This document shows, in pieces, positions 12,346 through 25,000 of a stretch of 64,000 nucleotides of DNA. Every line of letters starts with the position of its first letter. The stretch's first letter is position 1. The stretch is from Ganoderma boninense (Eukaryota; Basidiomycota; Agaricomycetes; Polyporales; Polyporaceae), in NCBI GenBank assembly GCA_002900995.3, contig CM035307.1:806001-870000 (forward strand), read 5' to 3'. Under the pieces are notes generated by a model that saw only the letters and a program-made list of their open reading frames with translations, was not told the DNA's origin and made no database searches. The translations under genes and the position numbers were made by a program.

Positions 12346-13920
12346 TGTATTGCCATTAGTAAATTCAGAAAAGAACGAGGAGACAAGGCCATTCACTGCC
12401 TCATCCAGGGTGGAGTAAATCAGTGTGCCCGACGTAGGTCGTTGGCAGTGCCACGTCACTGACAGTGCGGCGGATGCATCCGCTAGCTAGGATTACACAA
12501 CCTATGCAGATGGATCCGCTATCTGACTGCCAAAGTGAGAGCTGGAATACGCCTCATTCATTCCCAAGTTTGAATTTGACGGGCCCTGCGATGGGTGAGC
12601 TGGAAAAGTTGACGGGCGCTTCATTTACCAAATCTGGACTACCGCACTCTCCGATTGGTCAAGGCCGATCGATTTTAAAACGTGATTATGACCGCCAGTT
12701 TCACGCCGCAGGTCCTTCAAGAATCAAAACCCACCTGGACTCAGACTATCCTGCCATCATTCCGAGCTTACCTCAGAACTGTGGTTGCGATCTATACCCT
12801 CGACCTAGTACACACCGGCACACATCAGCGGAACGACGAAAATCCCTTCAACCGTCCAGAACGCTCGATCTCCGACGCTTATGACTAGGTAAGTAGATCA
12901 CTCCTATTCCCATCTCACCGACGGGCCTGCCCCCATCCAGCTCTATTCACAATGAGCACACAGAATCGGGTCCTGGTTGGTGCTTGAAAGGTACGTCTTT
13001 ACACTGGTTTCTCCGGGGCCATCGCGATGAAGACAGGCGAACTGGATGAAATAGGCCTCGGAGCTGGATGGAAACTCGGTCATCTGGACGGATCCGTCTC
13101 CTCTCGGTAAGTGGACAGAAGGATACCCACCCGTAGCGTCGGGCCCTCTCACTAGGGCTGCGATGCCCGGTTTCTATCCGTCCGTTCTAGACACCTGCTG
13201 AACGCCGAAAAATTAGCTCCTGCCTGGATTTTCCCCGAGTTACTGATGTTCCTGAGGATCCCGTGGGTGAGTCTTCAGATAGCACGAACGGCGTGGTGCG
13301 CTTTGCTAGTACAGACCTGCCTCCCACCGGAGCAGCAGCCACCTTCAAGTTTACCGCGCTCAGGCAAGTAGATTCAGAGTTCCAAACCTCGGGTATGTGC
13401 CTTTGGTGAGTTGCTTTCTTGGGCCCCTTTACGATGGCCCTGACGGAGGGACCTACTCCTTGCAGGTTCAGAACACCTTTCCCGCCACTGGCTACCGCAT
13501 GCGTCGCTCACATGAAGTAGTCGACAGTATGAGTGCTGTCGTGAGCTGGCTGTCGTATGTTCTCTCCAAAGTAAGTATGTCCCCCCTATGCGTTCTGCTG
13601 CACAGACGTTAATGCAGTGTCTGTGTAGCGTCTCGCTGTGCACAAGCAGTGGTAAAATATAAGACTTACATACTGCAAGACCCGCCCTCCCGCCCCCGCC
13701 GTTCAGTCCAAATCAAGACGAAGACCACCATCGGCACCTTCCGTCGATCGGATGTGGATTTGTGGCAGGCAGATGTCGCTGTCAATTGAACGTCGGGCGC
13801 CGATGAGCTCACTGATCTCAATGTCTGAAGTTCGCCCGATGCCCCCAATCTACTCCCGACGATGGGTTGGGATATGCGGCTAGAGTTCGAAGCATTGCGC
13901 TCGCCATCTGAGCCGCGCCC

Positions 13921-13943
13921 TCAGGCCTGCGCCGCAGGCCTGA
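13921..13943. repeat. perfect 11-bp-arm palindrome
   Basis: TCAGGCCTGCG, a single C, then CGCAGGCCTGA. Flanking GAGCC and GGCTC can extend the stem after a small internal loop. Confidence 0.8.
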
Positions 13944-14155
13944 TGGCTCGGCGAGCGGGAAGTGACTAGTGATGGAACGAGCAGGTCACAGCGGGCACTT
14001 CCGTAGTGGGAGTCGGAGAGCTGTGGCGCTCGGAAGGTGCCCAATGCGCGCCCCATGACAGGCCGAAGGTGTCTCTGAAACCTGCAAGGCCTAGACTCGA
14101 ACCAGTCGAACGGAACACGTCAGCGGAGTGTGAAAGGGACAGTGTTCCGTACCGA

Positions 14156-14222
14156 CTGGTACAACTGGGCGCCCTTTTGGCAGGGTGCCCCGATTTGGTA
14201 CCCCGTGAGAGAACGTACTTAG
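14156..14222 (-). repeat. 67-bp inverted repeat, copy 1
   Basis: Identical over 67 bases to the reverse complement of 15107-15173. On the minus strand it starts CTAAGTACGTTCTCTCACGG and ends TTGTACCAG. About 50 bp beyond that end, in the same orientation, lies GGTTCGAGTCTA (near 14092-14104), which resembles an RNA polymerase III B box. A tRNA-derived SINE is possible. Confidence 0.8.
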
Positions 14223-15106
14223 CAAAATCGCGACGTGCCCACTGAGAGACTCCAAAGTGTGATGGTCGAACGTTCCACATGAACTTCTCAATAAACACTG
14301 CGTAATATGTATTCATCTGCACCATTCTTATTGTACGCCGTGAGCCAAGGGACAGATCGTTTGCTGTTCGACGATTTGAGGCTTGGAGAGAACCTTCAGA
14401 CGCTGGTTCAGCGCTTCCAGTGCCATGCCCGGCGCTTACGCAGCTCTTCTCCACTCCACGACGGCGGTGGGTGTCGGTACGTCGCTCCGCTACGTTCTGT
14501 CCATGGAGTATGGTCTTAAACGACGCAATTCAATATAGATAACAGGTTATTAGCCGATTACTCTCGGTTTGCTTCCACAATCCTAATTAATGGCCTGTTC
14601 TTTGAGAGCGGACATCAGTTACCGGAGCGATGGTGCGCAACGTATGTTCACATTTGTATGGCATGAATACTGATGCGTTGGATTCTTTGTGTAGCTAGCA
14701 CTGTCCTTTATTCATTCTGGCCATTCTGACCGGCGGGCTGCTTGCTGAGGGCCCACACTTCCCTGCACATGAGCCCACTTTCGTGCTGAACAGCGGATCT
14801 ATACCCAATGGGCCGCCGGCCGCCAAAAAGCCCAATTTCGGACCTTTGAGGTGGGTACCAGTGGTCTTGGTGAGTGTTACGGTTGTGCTCGACGTTACCG
14901 ACATTCAGTCGCACGTTTTGGGTGCATTTCAGATGATATGCACCCAAAATGTCGATTGTTGACCCGGTTATTGATCCTACAGGCTTATTTTCAAGTCAAC
15001 CCACTTCCTGTATGTATGATGCAATATATTTTCGAATATACCCTGCGGATAGAAGGGAGAATGAGCCGCCATCGTCGATTCTCCGTGAGGGCGAAGTGCG
15101 ATTTTT

Positions 15107-15173
15107 CTAAGTACGTTCTCTCACGGGGTACCAAATCGGGGCACCCTGCCAAAAGGGCGCCCAGTTGTACCAG
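15107..15173 (+). repeat. 67-bp inverted repeat, copy 2
   Basis: Exact reverse complement of 14156-14222, 884 bp away. GGTTCGAGCCTA at 15219-15230, about 46 bp beyond the repeat end, is again B-box-like and in the same relative orientation as in copy 1. Confidence 0.8.
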
Positions 15174-15884
15174 CCGTTCCGGTGGTCAGATAGAATCGCC
15201 ATCACCGGATCTCGGCTGGGTTCGAGCCTATGCAAGGCCTATTAGGCCTGCAGTTTATAAACTCCGTTGTAGTATCTACCCTGACGACGATCTGGGCCGC
15301 GGACCCCGTACACGTACAGCTGTCGACTGGCACAGCGTTGGTGCGACGCGGACAACGACCTCACGGGGGTGATTCCTGCAACGAGGTCGGACGAAAAACG
15401 AGACCTCAACACGGCATCGACACAGCTTCCTATCGCTGCGGTGCGGGATGCGCCGACCGCTTCCCAGTCCTAAGGACTGTTAGCATGCCCTCGGACCTCG
15501 ACCCTCAGGAAGCTCTCAGGCCTGTCGATCTTACAGACCGACTCGAACTCGTGACAATGCGCGCCGTGCGAGCGACCAGCGCTCGAATCTAAATCTGCAA
15601 ACCGGAACTTCAAATGCCCGGCGCGCAGCAGTGTTCCGCTTTTTCAGGCAGAGCTCTCGGAGTCGCAGCTTCTGGGGCGAGGGCTCGGAACGTCGACGCC
15701 CACGATCTCGACCCTGAGTACCTGCTTCTCCGGCGCGTCTGATGCTCGGACTGCGCATTATTGCCCCTCGGTTGCCCCGAGTTCAGCGCGGACATGATTC
15801 TGCCAGAGTCGGAAGCCCGCGAGGAGATCGGACAGTGACCGTCGCGGCGGGGGAAGCGTGGCGGCTCGAACATCCTTGTACCCA

Positions 15885-17990
15885 GGAGAAAGAAGAATGT
15901 TCGATTGAGGTAAGTAGAGACCTGGGCTGCCCTCGACGGGCTTCGAGGCTCGTACTATAGTAGGCGCAGCCGCGTGTTCAAGTTGTGGGCATTGAATACT
16001 ACTACTATCACGTATCGTATCGGGGTGCTGTATCGCACACTGCGCATCTTAGACGTACTATGGAGAGCTCGCTCGGACTCGGAGTCTCGTCCCCGAGATG
16101 TCGTAATCTGCTGCGAGAGACCTCGTTGCCACCGCTAGTAAGTATCTGTGTTGCGTTCTAAACTTCTACTTATCCTCCGAGGTCGCACGCCAAGGCGGAA
16201 CGTTGCGTCCTCGCTCTTTCGGGAACTACCGAAGCCAGCAAATAAGACCTACTTACGCACACTGATGTGGAGCCAGATGATATAATGTGGAAGAAACCCC
16301 ACAGGGGGGCTGATGCGCGATTCGGGCTCACAGATCGGTTCACGAAAGCAGTGCGGGTGCACCGTGCGATGCGTCCATTCGATACAGGAAATGGCCATGG
16401 CGTATAGTGTCGGAGATGAAATATCGTGATGAGCATCGCGCGCCAAGGCGCGGATCTTTCTATGTAGATACATGACTAGAGAAAGCGAGCGTGTCCGAAG
16501 CGGCAGGGGATCGTCCCAGTCGTCTAGGTGTCGTAGTGACGAGAATGAATCGAAGTCTACGCCGGCGTCGCCGAGGGTAGTACCTGCAGGGCAGGGCAAG
16601 GAACTTCTGAAGCACAGCATGGGGCAATCTGCGGCGGCGTTCGCATGCCCGTATGGGAAGGGCTGTCGTTTAACCATTCGTATTCATCCGACGGCGGGCG
16701 ACAGCAAGCGTGCGACTGGGAGACGTTCAGCGGTCGGTTGGAGGTCCATGTAGCGGGGCTGCGCGGCTACAGCAGAAGAAGCGCGACGGCGGTGAGGGCT
16801 CTGTGAAATTCCAGCTGGTAAGGTCCACGTCCGAGAGATGGAAATGAATGGATTGGCAGAGAAGCACGTACGAGGACGAGATGAACATGAAGATGTCTGT
16901 CGGGGGAGGTTAGAAGTCATCATTATACTCCGCAGCCGCTGCGGGCAGAGGGTAATGGAACTCACATTGGACCAGAAGGAAAGCCTGTGGGAGCGACGAT
17001 TAGCGGTTGGAAGGAGGACACGGTTAGCGATCAAGCTCACCGAGAGGTTGTCGACATTTCCGTCGGGCGAGTAGAGCGACGCGACGATAAGTTGGCTGTC
17101 CCGCACTTGTTAGCGTCCGTCCTTGAATTAGAGAGAGAGGGGGGGGGGAAGACAAAAGAACGGAAACCAAATACCGGACTTACTTCACGGCGGTCGGCGT
17201 GCCGCTCAAGAACATCATGACAAACCTCAGGGCTATCTCGTCCTTGTGGACGAGCCCGGCCTTGGTCATGGCCTGGATGAAGAAGACGCCGATGACGGGA
17301 AGCATCACCATCTTGGCCATCGTCGAGAGGAACATGGCCATGAGGGGCAGCCGCGAGAGGGGGCTGGGCAGCTTAATACGGGCAAAGCTTGCCCCGAGGA
17401 GGATGAGCGCGAGCGGGACTGTGATCCCGCCCATGAAGTTCGCTGAGATCAGATATAGCGGGTAGATCAGTCTGTCGCTCCGTGGCCAAACGCGGGGGGA
17501 AGGTACGTACCAGTGTCGATCAGGAATGCGAGCGGGGGGCGGCCGTCGGGACCCGTAAAGTGCGGACCGCCCGTCGCAGAGACGTCGACGAAGAGCGCCT
17601 TCAACGGCTGGATGAGGGCGATGGGGAGCGACACGGCGAGGGTGCACGTAACCGGCGTCACGATGGCGCGGAGAGGGCGGACGATGCGCCAGACCTTCTG
17701 GAGGAGCGTGGGGGGATTGAGGGTCGTGCTGCGCTGCGTGATGCTCTGGGTGTCGACATTGCGCATAGAGATGGCGGGAGTCACCGGGGGAGCAGGGGGA
17801 ACAGCGGAGGGCGCCGCGGACGCGGACACATGCTGGATGGAGTCAGCGGGGCTGGCACCGTGCTCGGACTGAGAAGGGAGCTCGGAGACCATGATCGACT
17901 GGGCGGCGCTTCCGGCGACCACCTCCTTCTCCTTCTCAGACGTCGACTTCTCGATATCATCCTTCTCCTTGATCGTGTTCGTGTGAGACC
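15885..17990. repeat. segmental duplication, right copy (AEC locus)
   Basis: Direct counterpart of 10295-12345. This copy contains the 3' half of the intact AEC gene and about 880 bp of sequence downstream of it, so the duplication includes noncoding flank. Confidence 0.75.
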
Positions 17991-18807
17991 GGGAGAAGGA
18001 GTTGGGGACCTCCTCGTGGAGGACGTAGCGTGCGATGAGGGACCCGACGGGCTTCTCCTTCCAGGAGACGCGGACCTCTGCGGCCTCACCCTGCGGGACG
18101 CCAGGCTTGTAGTCCCAAGATATGGAGTGCGCAGCACCACCCATCCAGAAGACGATGTGATAAGTGACGATGAAGATAGACACGTAAGAAATGCCGACTG
18201 GAAACGAAGGCGAAGGCCTCGTCAGAAAAGCGCAGTTGGAATTCTACAATGTACAAAGGACTCACGGTTGGGGTCCGTCTCAGGGTTGAATGGAGGCTGC
18301 TGCGTGATGGAAAGGACGACCGCATTGGCTGGTGAGGATGAAAAAAGGTTTAGCCAACGTCGGACAGTGGTCGAAGCGTGTGGATACTTACGCAGGTTGC
18401 CCCAGTTGCTCATACCTGTCATGACGATGATACCTTGCCAGAAGTTGCGGGGGACGTAACAGACTTCACGGATGACCAAGCCGCAGAAGAAACCGATGGC
18501 CTGGTATGTGAACGCGACCAAGAACAAGGGCCCAAGCGACGATATGTTGGACGGGGTGAAGGCGGGGATGACGTTGGCGAAGATGAGTGCAGGGAGCGCG
18601 ACGTTCATCGTCACCTCGGAAGCCCCGCGGGAGGCCGCCTTGGGGAAGTAGTCGATCTTGGCGAGGACATAGCCGGCAAGAATCGTAAAGAAACTGGAGA
18701 CAAAAATCAGCACAAGATCGACAGCCAAGGAGAGCGTCAGATACGGGGACGTACGTCTTGAGGAGGGGCATGACACCCGAGTAAATCAGGAACGCGGCGG
18801 AAGACAT
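16767..18807 (-). CDS. auxin-efflux-carrier (AEC/PIN-like) family membrane transporter
   Basis: Exons on the minus strand read 18755-18807, 18392-18693, 18266-18328, about 17511-18197, 17184-17471, 17041-17095, 16976-16994, 16872-16896 and 16767-16800. The protein starts MSSAAFLIYSGVMPLLK, has paired N-terminal helices with NVALPALIFANVIPAF, a long polar central loop rich in Ser, Glu and Lys, and C-terminal helices including ITVPLALILLGASF, GTPTAVNQLIVASLYSPDGN and the end SSALTAVALLLL. This ten-helix bipartite layout and the GTPTAVNQ/LYSPDGN signature are typical of fungal AEC proteins, which export small organic anions across internal or plasma membranes; the substrate is unknown. One exon is just 19 nt. 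The junction near 17472-17510 needs an intron of 35-39 nt or a base correction. A decayed copy lies upstream at 11198-12345. Confidence 0.85.
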
Positions 18808-20225
18808 GGCGAAACCGGACTCGAGATCCTGACGCCTCTACTCGAACTAGGGGAGGGCACGGAACGGCGCGACGTGTCTGGCGAGACTCGGGCTCGATTA
18901 CCCATGGCTTTATACCTCTGGCGACAGGGAACTGGCGTGGAGGAAAACCGAGCTCGCGGAGGCGGTAAACGAAACCCGTGCTGGGGACGAAAAACATAAC
19001 CCTTCTCTGATTCATGTCCGCCGGGTGCGACGCCTATTCGCTCTTCCTGTATCCCATATCCAACAGAGAACGTGCTTCGCCGATCCGCAGGAGCGCTCTC
19101 CCCGATTCCAAGGGGGCGCTTAGCACCGGCTAGGCTTGATAGCGCGTTCCAGCGACGCTGCCCGGTTCGGATTGCGGCGCTCGCGAAGGCTGGTTGTCGG
19201 ATAGAGGTCGGTTTCGATGCGTTCGTTCCAGCTTGTCGCTCTTGGGATTACGGACGCGAGCTCTTGGCTTTCGCTGGGCCCGTTCCCGATGAATGCGCAG
19301 CGCGCAACGCATGGGCGATGATGCACCGGCAACACTCCTCGCCTGCTTCGATATCATGCTTGGCTAGAACCTTAGAGACCGGCGGGACTGCCCCCTCGGG
19401 CCTTATCTGGCGCACTCTCGACCTGTCCGTTAGCGCCACGGCGTTCTCGCGCGAATATGAAGTAGAGTGCGCCACAATGGAAACTGAGGATAATCCGGTC
19501 CTCTTGGCGTGGGCGATGGGTTTCGAACTGTGGAGGGTTAGGGTGGGCTTCATGGTGGAGCAAATGTCTACGCAGTCGGTAGTGTGTGTCAGCTCGACTC
19601 ACACGGTGACGGACATGGCACTGGATGCATCGTTGAATCAGGAATAGTACTTGGAATGCGCCACTCACTGCCCGTGGGAGGCAATACGATTCCAATGCAC
19701 GTTGGAAGCTCTCGTCCGTTCCCCCCGATTGAAGTGTGTACGTATACGCGGGTCGCCCCAACGTGATCCTGTGCTATTATCAACCGTTATCGTTGGCAAT
19801 TTGGAACAATGCAGCGTCGGACGCATTGAGTTGATTGACAAGGCCAGTTCCGCGTAACACAAGTCTTCGCCGGTGGATTACAATCTGGGCGACAACGCGT
19901 GTTGCGAGCCGAGATTGCTAGCCGCGTCTTGGCTGGGGCCGTCGGAGGTCGTGCGGATCGCCGATCTATGAGGCTGCGGCAAAAGTCGGACGGAGAGAAT
20001 GCAGGGATCCTGAGCGAGGCAGACAACGTTTTGGCTTGGGACCTTCGAAGATGCTTGCTTTCGTGCTTCGGCTTCCCTTCACCGTCAATAGCACGGGCGT
20101 CCCGGGGTTACCTTTGGAGACGCGCATGCGGGTGGAAACGCGAGACCTTCGTCCCTTCGTCTTGAACGGAAAAAATCGTGAGTACCTTCCAGTTCGCCGA
20201 TAAGCCAACTTCCATCATCGAGTCG
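18808..20225. other. no gene recognised
   Basis: A frame of about 190 codons spans 19072-19647 on the + strand but lacks an ATG and resembles no family I know. Minus-strand frames here are equally long. The region 19966-20230 (minus) has a weak coding look (SKGNPGTPVLLTVKGSRS) and may belong to the uncertain gene to its right. Confidence 0.35.
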
Positions 20226-20635
20226 CAAAAAGAGCTCGCCTTTGCTGCAGTCTACCATTAACTCTTCGCAGAATCAGGACCTCTCTGAATGTGGGTACTG
20301 TTGCGCCTTGCCCTTCGTCATCGTCGGGTCTGCGAACGTCTCGGAGGAGGCGGTCGCGAAGGTCCAGTCGGACTCGAAGGACAGCCGGCTCGAAGCGCGG
20401 TTGCGGTGTACCGATGGGTGCAGGTTTAGGAGCCGCCGGGAGGATGATGACGAGCAGTAGGTGTCGAGCGAGGGCCGGGAAGCCGCCGTGCCTGTGCTCT
20501 CAAAAGAGGGGCGAGTCTCGAGCGAAGGCTTGTATATGCTTGCGGTGGGGGTGACAGACCTAGGGCGGAGGCGGGAGACGAGCGATGTGGGTATATGCGT
20601 ATAGCTCACGGTAATGACCTTTCCGAGACATATAA
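20226..20635 (-). CDS. possible Ser-rich hypothetical protein, partial model
   Basis: The minus strand carries a Ser/Thr/Arg-rich stretch (SVTPTASIYKPSLETRPSFE, then SRPSLDTYCSSSSSRRLL and RASSRLSFESDWTFATASS) ending SETFADPTMTKG near 20320. A probable intron leads to GELFLRLDDGSWLIGELE at about 20185-20240, and further coding may follow down to about 19966. MSRKGHY at 20629-20609 could be the start, with a donor GTGAGC right behind it, but the frames do not join cleanly. I do not recognise the family. The composition suggests a disordered region followed by a small beta-rich unit. Confidence 0.3.
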
Positions 20636-22052
20636 CAAGGGGCTAGACGCCACATCGTTGGATTGGTGTACTAGATAGCCCTAGCTATGCCTGCATGGAC
20701 GTTTGCTGCCTATGCAAATAACCTGAGATGACGATGAAAGGGCTCACCTCTTCAAATGTATACGATTTTAAGGGCGGCAGGCGCCCGTAGCACAAACCCG
20801 GATGGGCACATATACCCGCAAATGGCTGAGAAGGTAGCTTCCCAGTTACTCTGCCTTGTGGCGTGGACGAGCCAGCTTGCAACGGTACCATCCGCCAGTC
20901 CATATCAGTCCCAATCCTCGTTTTGCCACTGTCAACTTCTCTCTCACTCTCTCTTGGAAAAGTGAGGATGCCACAAGGACGCCGTTACATTGGAGTCGCT
21001 GAACTAGAAGGACGTTCTTGGGGTGTAACTACTTGACACAGTACATGAGAGTCCCGTCCTCGTCTTTCCCCGATCCACAGATTTGAAACTTCGGGAACAG
21101 GGCATAACAGCATACGCACTCACCGTCTATGAAGCTGAAGTTGCCTTGGAAGTGCGTCGCGCCGTCGCCAGTCATGAATGCATGAACTGAGAACTATTTC
21201 TTCCCAAGTCAGACGCTACACAACCGAGATGGCTTACTCATCTTAGTTTGCGGTCTTCACATACTTGTGACAGTGGCGTTGGATAGGCTGATATTGTTAT
21301 GGACACTGTCAAGTAAGTCGAGTCAGGTCCGGAGTCGAGTCACTCACTCAAAACGGTACTTTCGGTACCTGGCGATATGTTGGGTATTCACTAGTGAAAA
21401 GAACTGGAATGATTGGTCTGAGTGTGCATGAGGGGGTGTGATATCGGACCCCGGGAGGCTGAAATGACTCACTCAAGCACCCCTTGTTGAGAGAAATCAT
21501 TACATCATGACATGCGGCTCAGGGCGAGTGCCAGATCAAGGGCAACCAAATTACATACTTATCTCGACCCCGGAGGTTGTTGAAAAGCTGTGCCAGACCT
21601 TGTGAGAACGCTTGCGCAAGTTCTCGCGGGATTTAAATTGAACTCTCCGAGACTCCTCTCGTCCAGCGAATTTGGGGCCGACGATGATGTTCGAAAAGGT
21701 GATTGATCGGGTATCCAGACATGCAGCGACAAGCAAGCCAAGGGGGAATTGCAGAGCGCTGCAGCAGGACCATGTCGGGAGTAAAAGGACGAAACGGGAT
21801 AGAACTATCGTCGGACGCGTGCTCTGTGTCCGGCATGACACAGGCGAGTGATGCGATCTGCCTCCCACCCCAAGCGCGCACCTGATATGGAAGGCACGCG
21901 CCCGCGACGCGGCAACGAGCGATGAAATCTTGGCTTCCCTAACAATTGGTCTCTCAGGTGCGGGGCCGAGGGGTGACTTGGTCGGCCCGCCATATCTCTC
22001 CGTTCTCATCTCTTCGACCGCGTTCACCACCTCCTTTCCCCACTCTCCATCC
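20636..22052. other. intergenic region, no gene seen
   Basis: No convincing coding sequence on either strand. Several CTCACTCA-like repeats and possible splice-site shadows occur from 21100 to 21500. The last 100 bp before 22053 is C/T-rich and is the likely promoter of the ABC transporter. Confidence 0.4.
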
Positions 22053-25000
22053 ATGGCTGCCACCTGGCTCGCGCCAACCTGGCTCCGAGGGTCCCAGACC
22101 GTCTTCGACAGGACTACCCTGTGGGCTCATGCGTCCCCGGTCTACAGCGTGTATCAAGCAGACTCCGTCGACTTGGAGTACGTGCCACTGTTCTCCCGTG
22201 TGCACATAGCCGCATACAAGGAGGCGTATTGACTGACCTTTTGGTTCCCACAAGAACGAGGTTGTGGAAGAATACCCTTGCGTACCCGGCCGGAGTTACG
22301 GTGGTATCCGCAGTTGCGCTATGTCTCCAGCTCGTCGCTCGTGCTAGACCCGTCAAGAGGCTGCTTGCCAGGTTTTCCAAGGCGAATGCTGGGACGGACG
22401 ACTTAGACGATATAGAAGCTACGGGAAGCGGCAGCCAGCCCTCGACCCACGTCGCGAGGCTTGGCGGCCCAGTTATCTACCTCTTCAAGGTCCTCCGTCT
22501 CCTGTCCACTCTCACACTCCTCGGGTTGGCGATCACGAGCCTCATACTGAATGGCCGCGAAGAAAACTTTGAGTATTCGTTTGACTCGCGTTGGATTGCC
22601 TTCGGGTTCATTGGGACATACGTGCGTACGCCTCCGTGTCTCTCGGACCTGTGGCTGACGAGTCCGTGACAGGCTTACGCGTCCGTGCTGGCGTTCGTGT
22701 CATTGGTATCAAATTCTGCGCCTAAGCAGGCTGGTTACGAAACATGTCGTGGCCGTTCTCCTCGTGACATGGGCTGTGTATGTTTACCGCGACCTTTACC
22801 CGCTTGCCACCTTCACTCTCCAGCCTGCCGATGCTGCGGAGGGCGCGTTCCTCTGGGCTAAGGTCGGTGTGCTGACCTTCGGAGCGGTCCTTATTCCTTT
22901 GGTCATTCCGCGCCAGTACATTCCTGTTGATTCTAAGGTTGGTGGTTACTTGCCAATGTCACTGGAACTCCGCTTTAACGCCATTTGCAGGAACCGTCCG
23001 AGAAAGTGAACGAAGAGCAGACGGCGTCGATTCTGTCCATGTCCATCTACACTTTCCTTGATGGCATCATCTGGAAGGCCTATGAGGTCCCCCATCTGCC
23101 ATATGAAGAGCTTCCCCCTCTTGCGGATTATGACCGTACCAAGCACTTGGTCAAGCGATCATTCCCAGTTGGTGCCTCGTTGACTTTGAGCTATGCATCA
23201 TTTCACCAGTATCCTACAGTCCCTTGACCCGTTCCAAGTCTCGAAGAAACGGCACCTTTTCTGGGGTCTCATGACTGTGTTCAGCTGGGACTACATGGTT
23301 CTGTCTATTTCCATCTGCCTCCGAGTAAGTGCCTTGTCTATTGCCAGAATGACCATCACTAACACTGGACAGGTCATTGCCACTTTCACGAGTCCTATCG
23401 GTATCTACCAGTTGCTCCAGTAAGAGTCGTCGTTGTAACTTCACTGTACCAGATGGGTCACTCACACTTCCTGTCAGGTACCTCGAGCGCGACGGCGAGG
23501 GCGCTGTTGTCCGCCCATGGGTCTGGATCTCCTGGCTTTTCTTCGGACCCGTCATCGGCTCCATCGCCCTCCAGTTCTACATCTTCAACGCGGTCGGTCT
23601 TTCCCCCACCCCCTCTGACCTTACAATACAGAAGCTCACGGATCTTGCTTTCTAGACGCGCATGCTCGTCCGGTGTGAGGCGATCATCACGCAGCTCGTC
23701 TTCGACCACTCGCTCCGCATCCGCATGAAGGCGGAGACGTCCGAGTCCCCGTCCCCCAGCCGCGCGACGACCGCCGCGCAGACCCCGGACAACGCGTCCA
23801 TCGCGGAGCCCGAGGAGGGCGCGGGTGAGAGCGCGGGCGGCTCGCAGGGCACGGCGAGCGAGGACGAGACGACGGTGCGTGCGAGCACGATTAGCGCGGC
23901 GAGCACCGCGGCGACGGCGAAGGGCAAGGAGCCCGCGAAGAAGGGCGAGGAGGACACGGACAAGGCGAAAGAGAAGGAGAAAGAGAAGGACAAGTCGGCG
24001 GGGAGCGGGAACTTGGTCGGGAAGATCAACAACCTGGTCACGACGGATCTGGCGAACATCATTGACGGGCGCGACTTCTTGTTCCTCGGTGCGTATTCCC
24101 CTTGTTGGGGTGTTTCGGGATTTGGGGTATACTGACTGATGTCGCGTCGGGCAGTATTGTATGCGCCTTTGCAGGCTGGGTTGTCCGTGTACTTCTTGTG
24201 GGCGATCCTCGGATGGAGGTGCGTTGCTGCCTCTCCTAAGTCGGGGTTGCGGGGGTTGAGATGTGTTTGAAGTGCGTTCATGGGCATGATTGCTATGGTC
24301 CTCTTATTCCCCGTTCCGGGTTATGTCGCGTCCATGATCCAGGGTGTCCAGACCGACAAGATGAAGAAAGTGAGCCATGCACTGCGATGCTGATCTCTGT
24401 GGCGCGATCACTGATGACATGACTCTTAGACCGATGCTCGCGTACAAAACGTGACCGAAAGTGCGTCGGAGGTTCGCTATATGCTGCTTTCATATATGCT
24501 TACGAGGCTGGGCAGCGATGAGCGTCATCCGCATGGTCAAGCTTTTCGGCTGGGAGCCTCGTGTTGCCGACCAACTCGCTGAGAAGCGAGAGAACGAGCT
24601 TACGTTCATCAGGAAGTACAAGATTCTCGAACTCATCAACAACAACATCAAGTACGCCTCATGTGTGGTTATCACGATCCCATTCGGCTAACACAAAGTG
24701 CAGCTTCGTCATCCCTATTGTGACGATGATTGTCACGTTCACTACCTACGTAAGTCTTCGACCTTCGTTTCTTTTTGCAGTTGCTGATAGTGTCGTTCTA
24801 GACTGTCGTTATGGGCGAAGTACTTACTGCTTCGCGAGTGTTCTCGTCCATGGCTGGTGAGTGCGCATATATCCAGCTGGCGTGGGTTTTGTACTGATGA
24901 TGTCCGTCTTAGTCTTCGACATCTTGCGCGACCAGCTCCACATGATCTTCGGCTTCGCACCGGCCATCATCCAGGCCAAGGTCTCCTCGACCGTGTCTCC

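Larger units (their letters stand above)
12346..15884. other. gene-poor stretch between the two AEC copies
   Basis: No intact gene recognised. Short coding-like fragments occur: a 67-codon frame ending SISDAYD (about 12688-12888, +), and pieces reading VVRFASTDLPPTGAAATF (about 13290-13345) and TYSLQVQNTFPATGYRM (about 13460-13505). They could be remains of an intron-rich gene but do not chain. The stretch also holds a perfect palindrome (13921-13943) and a 67-bp inverted repeat pair (14156-14222 and 15107-15173). Confidence 0.45.

Noticed and set aside
19072..19647. 191-codon plus-strand frame
   Set aside because: No ATG at its start, no recognisable domain, and comparable open frames on the other strand.
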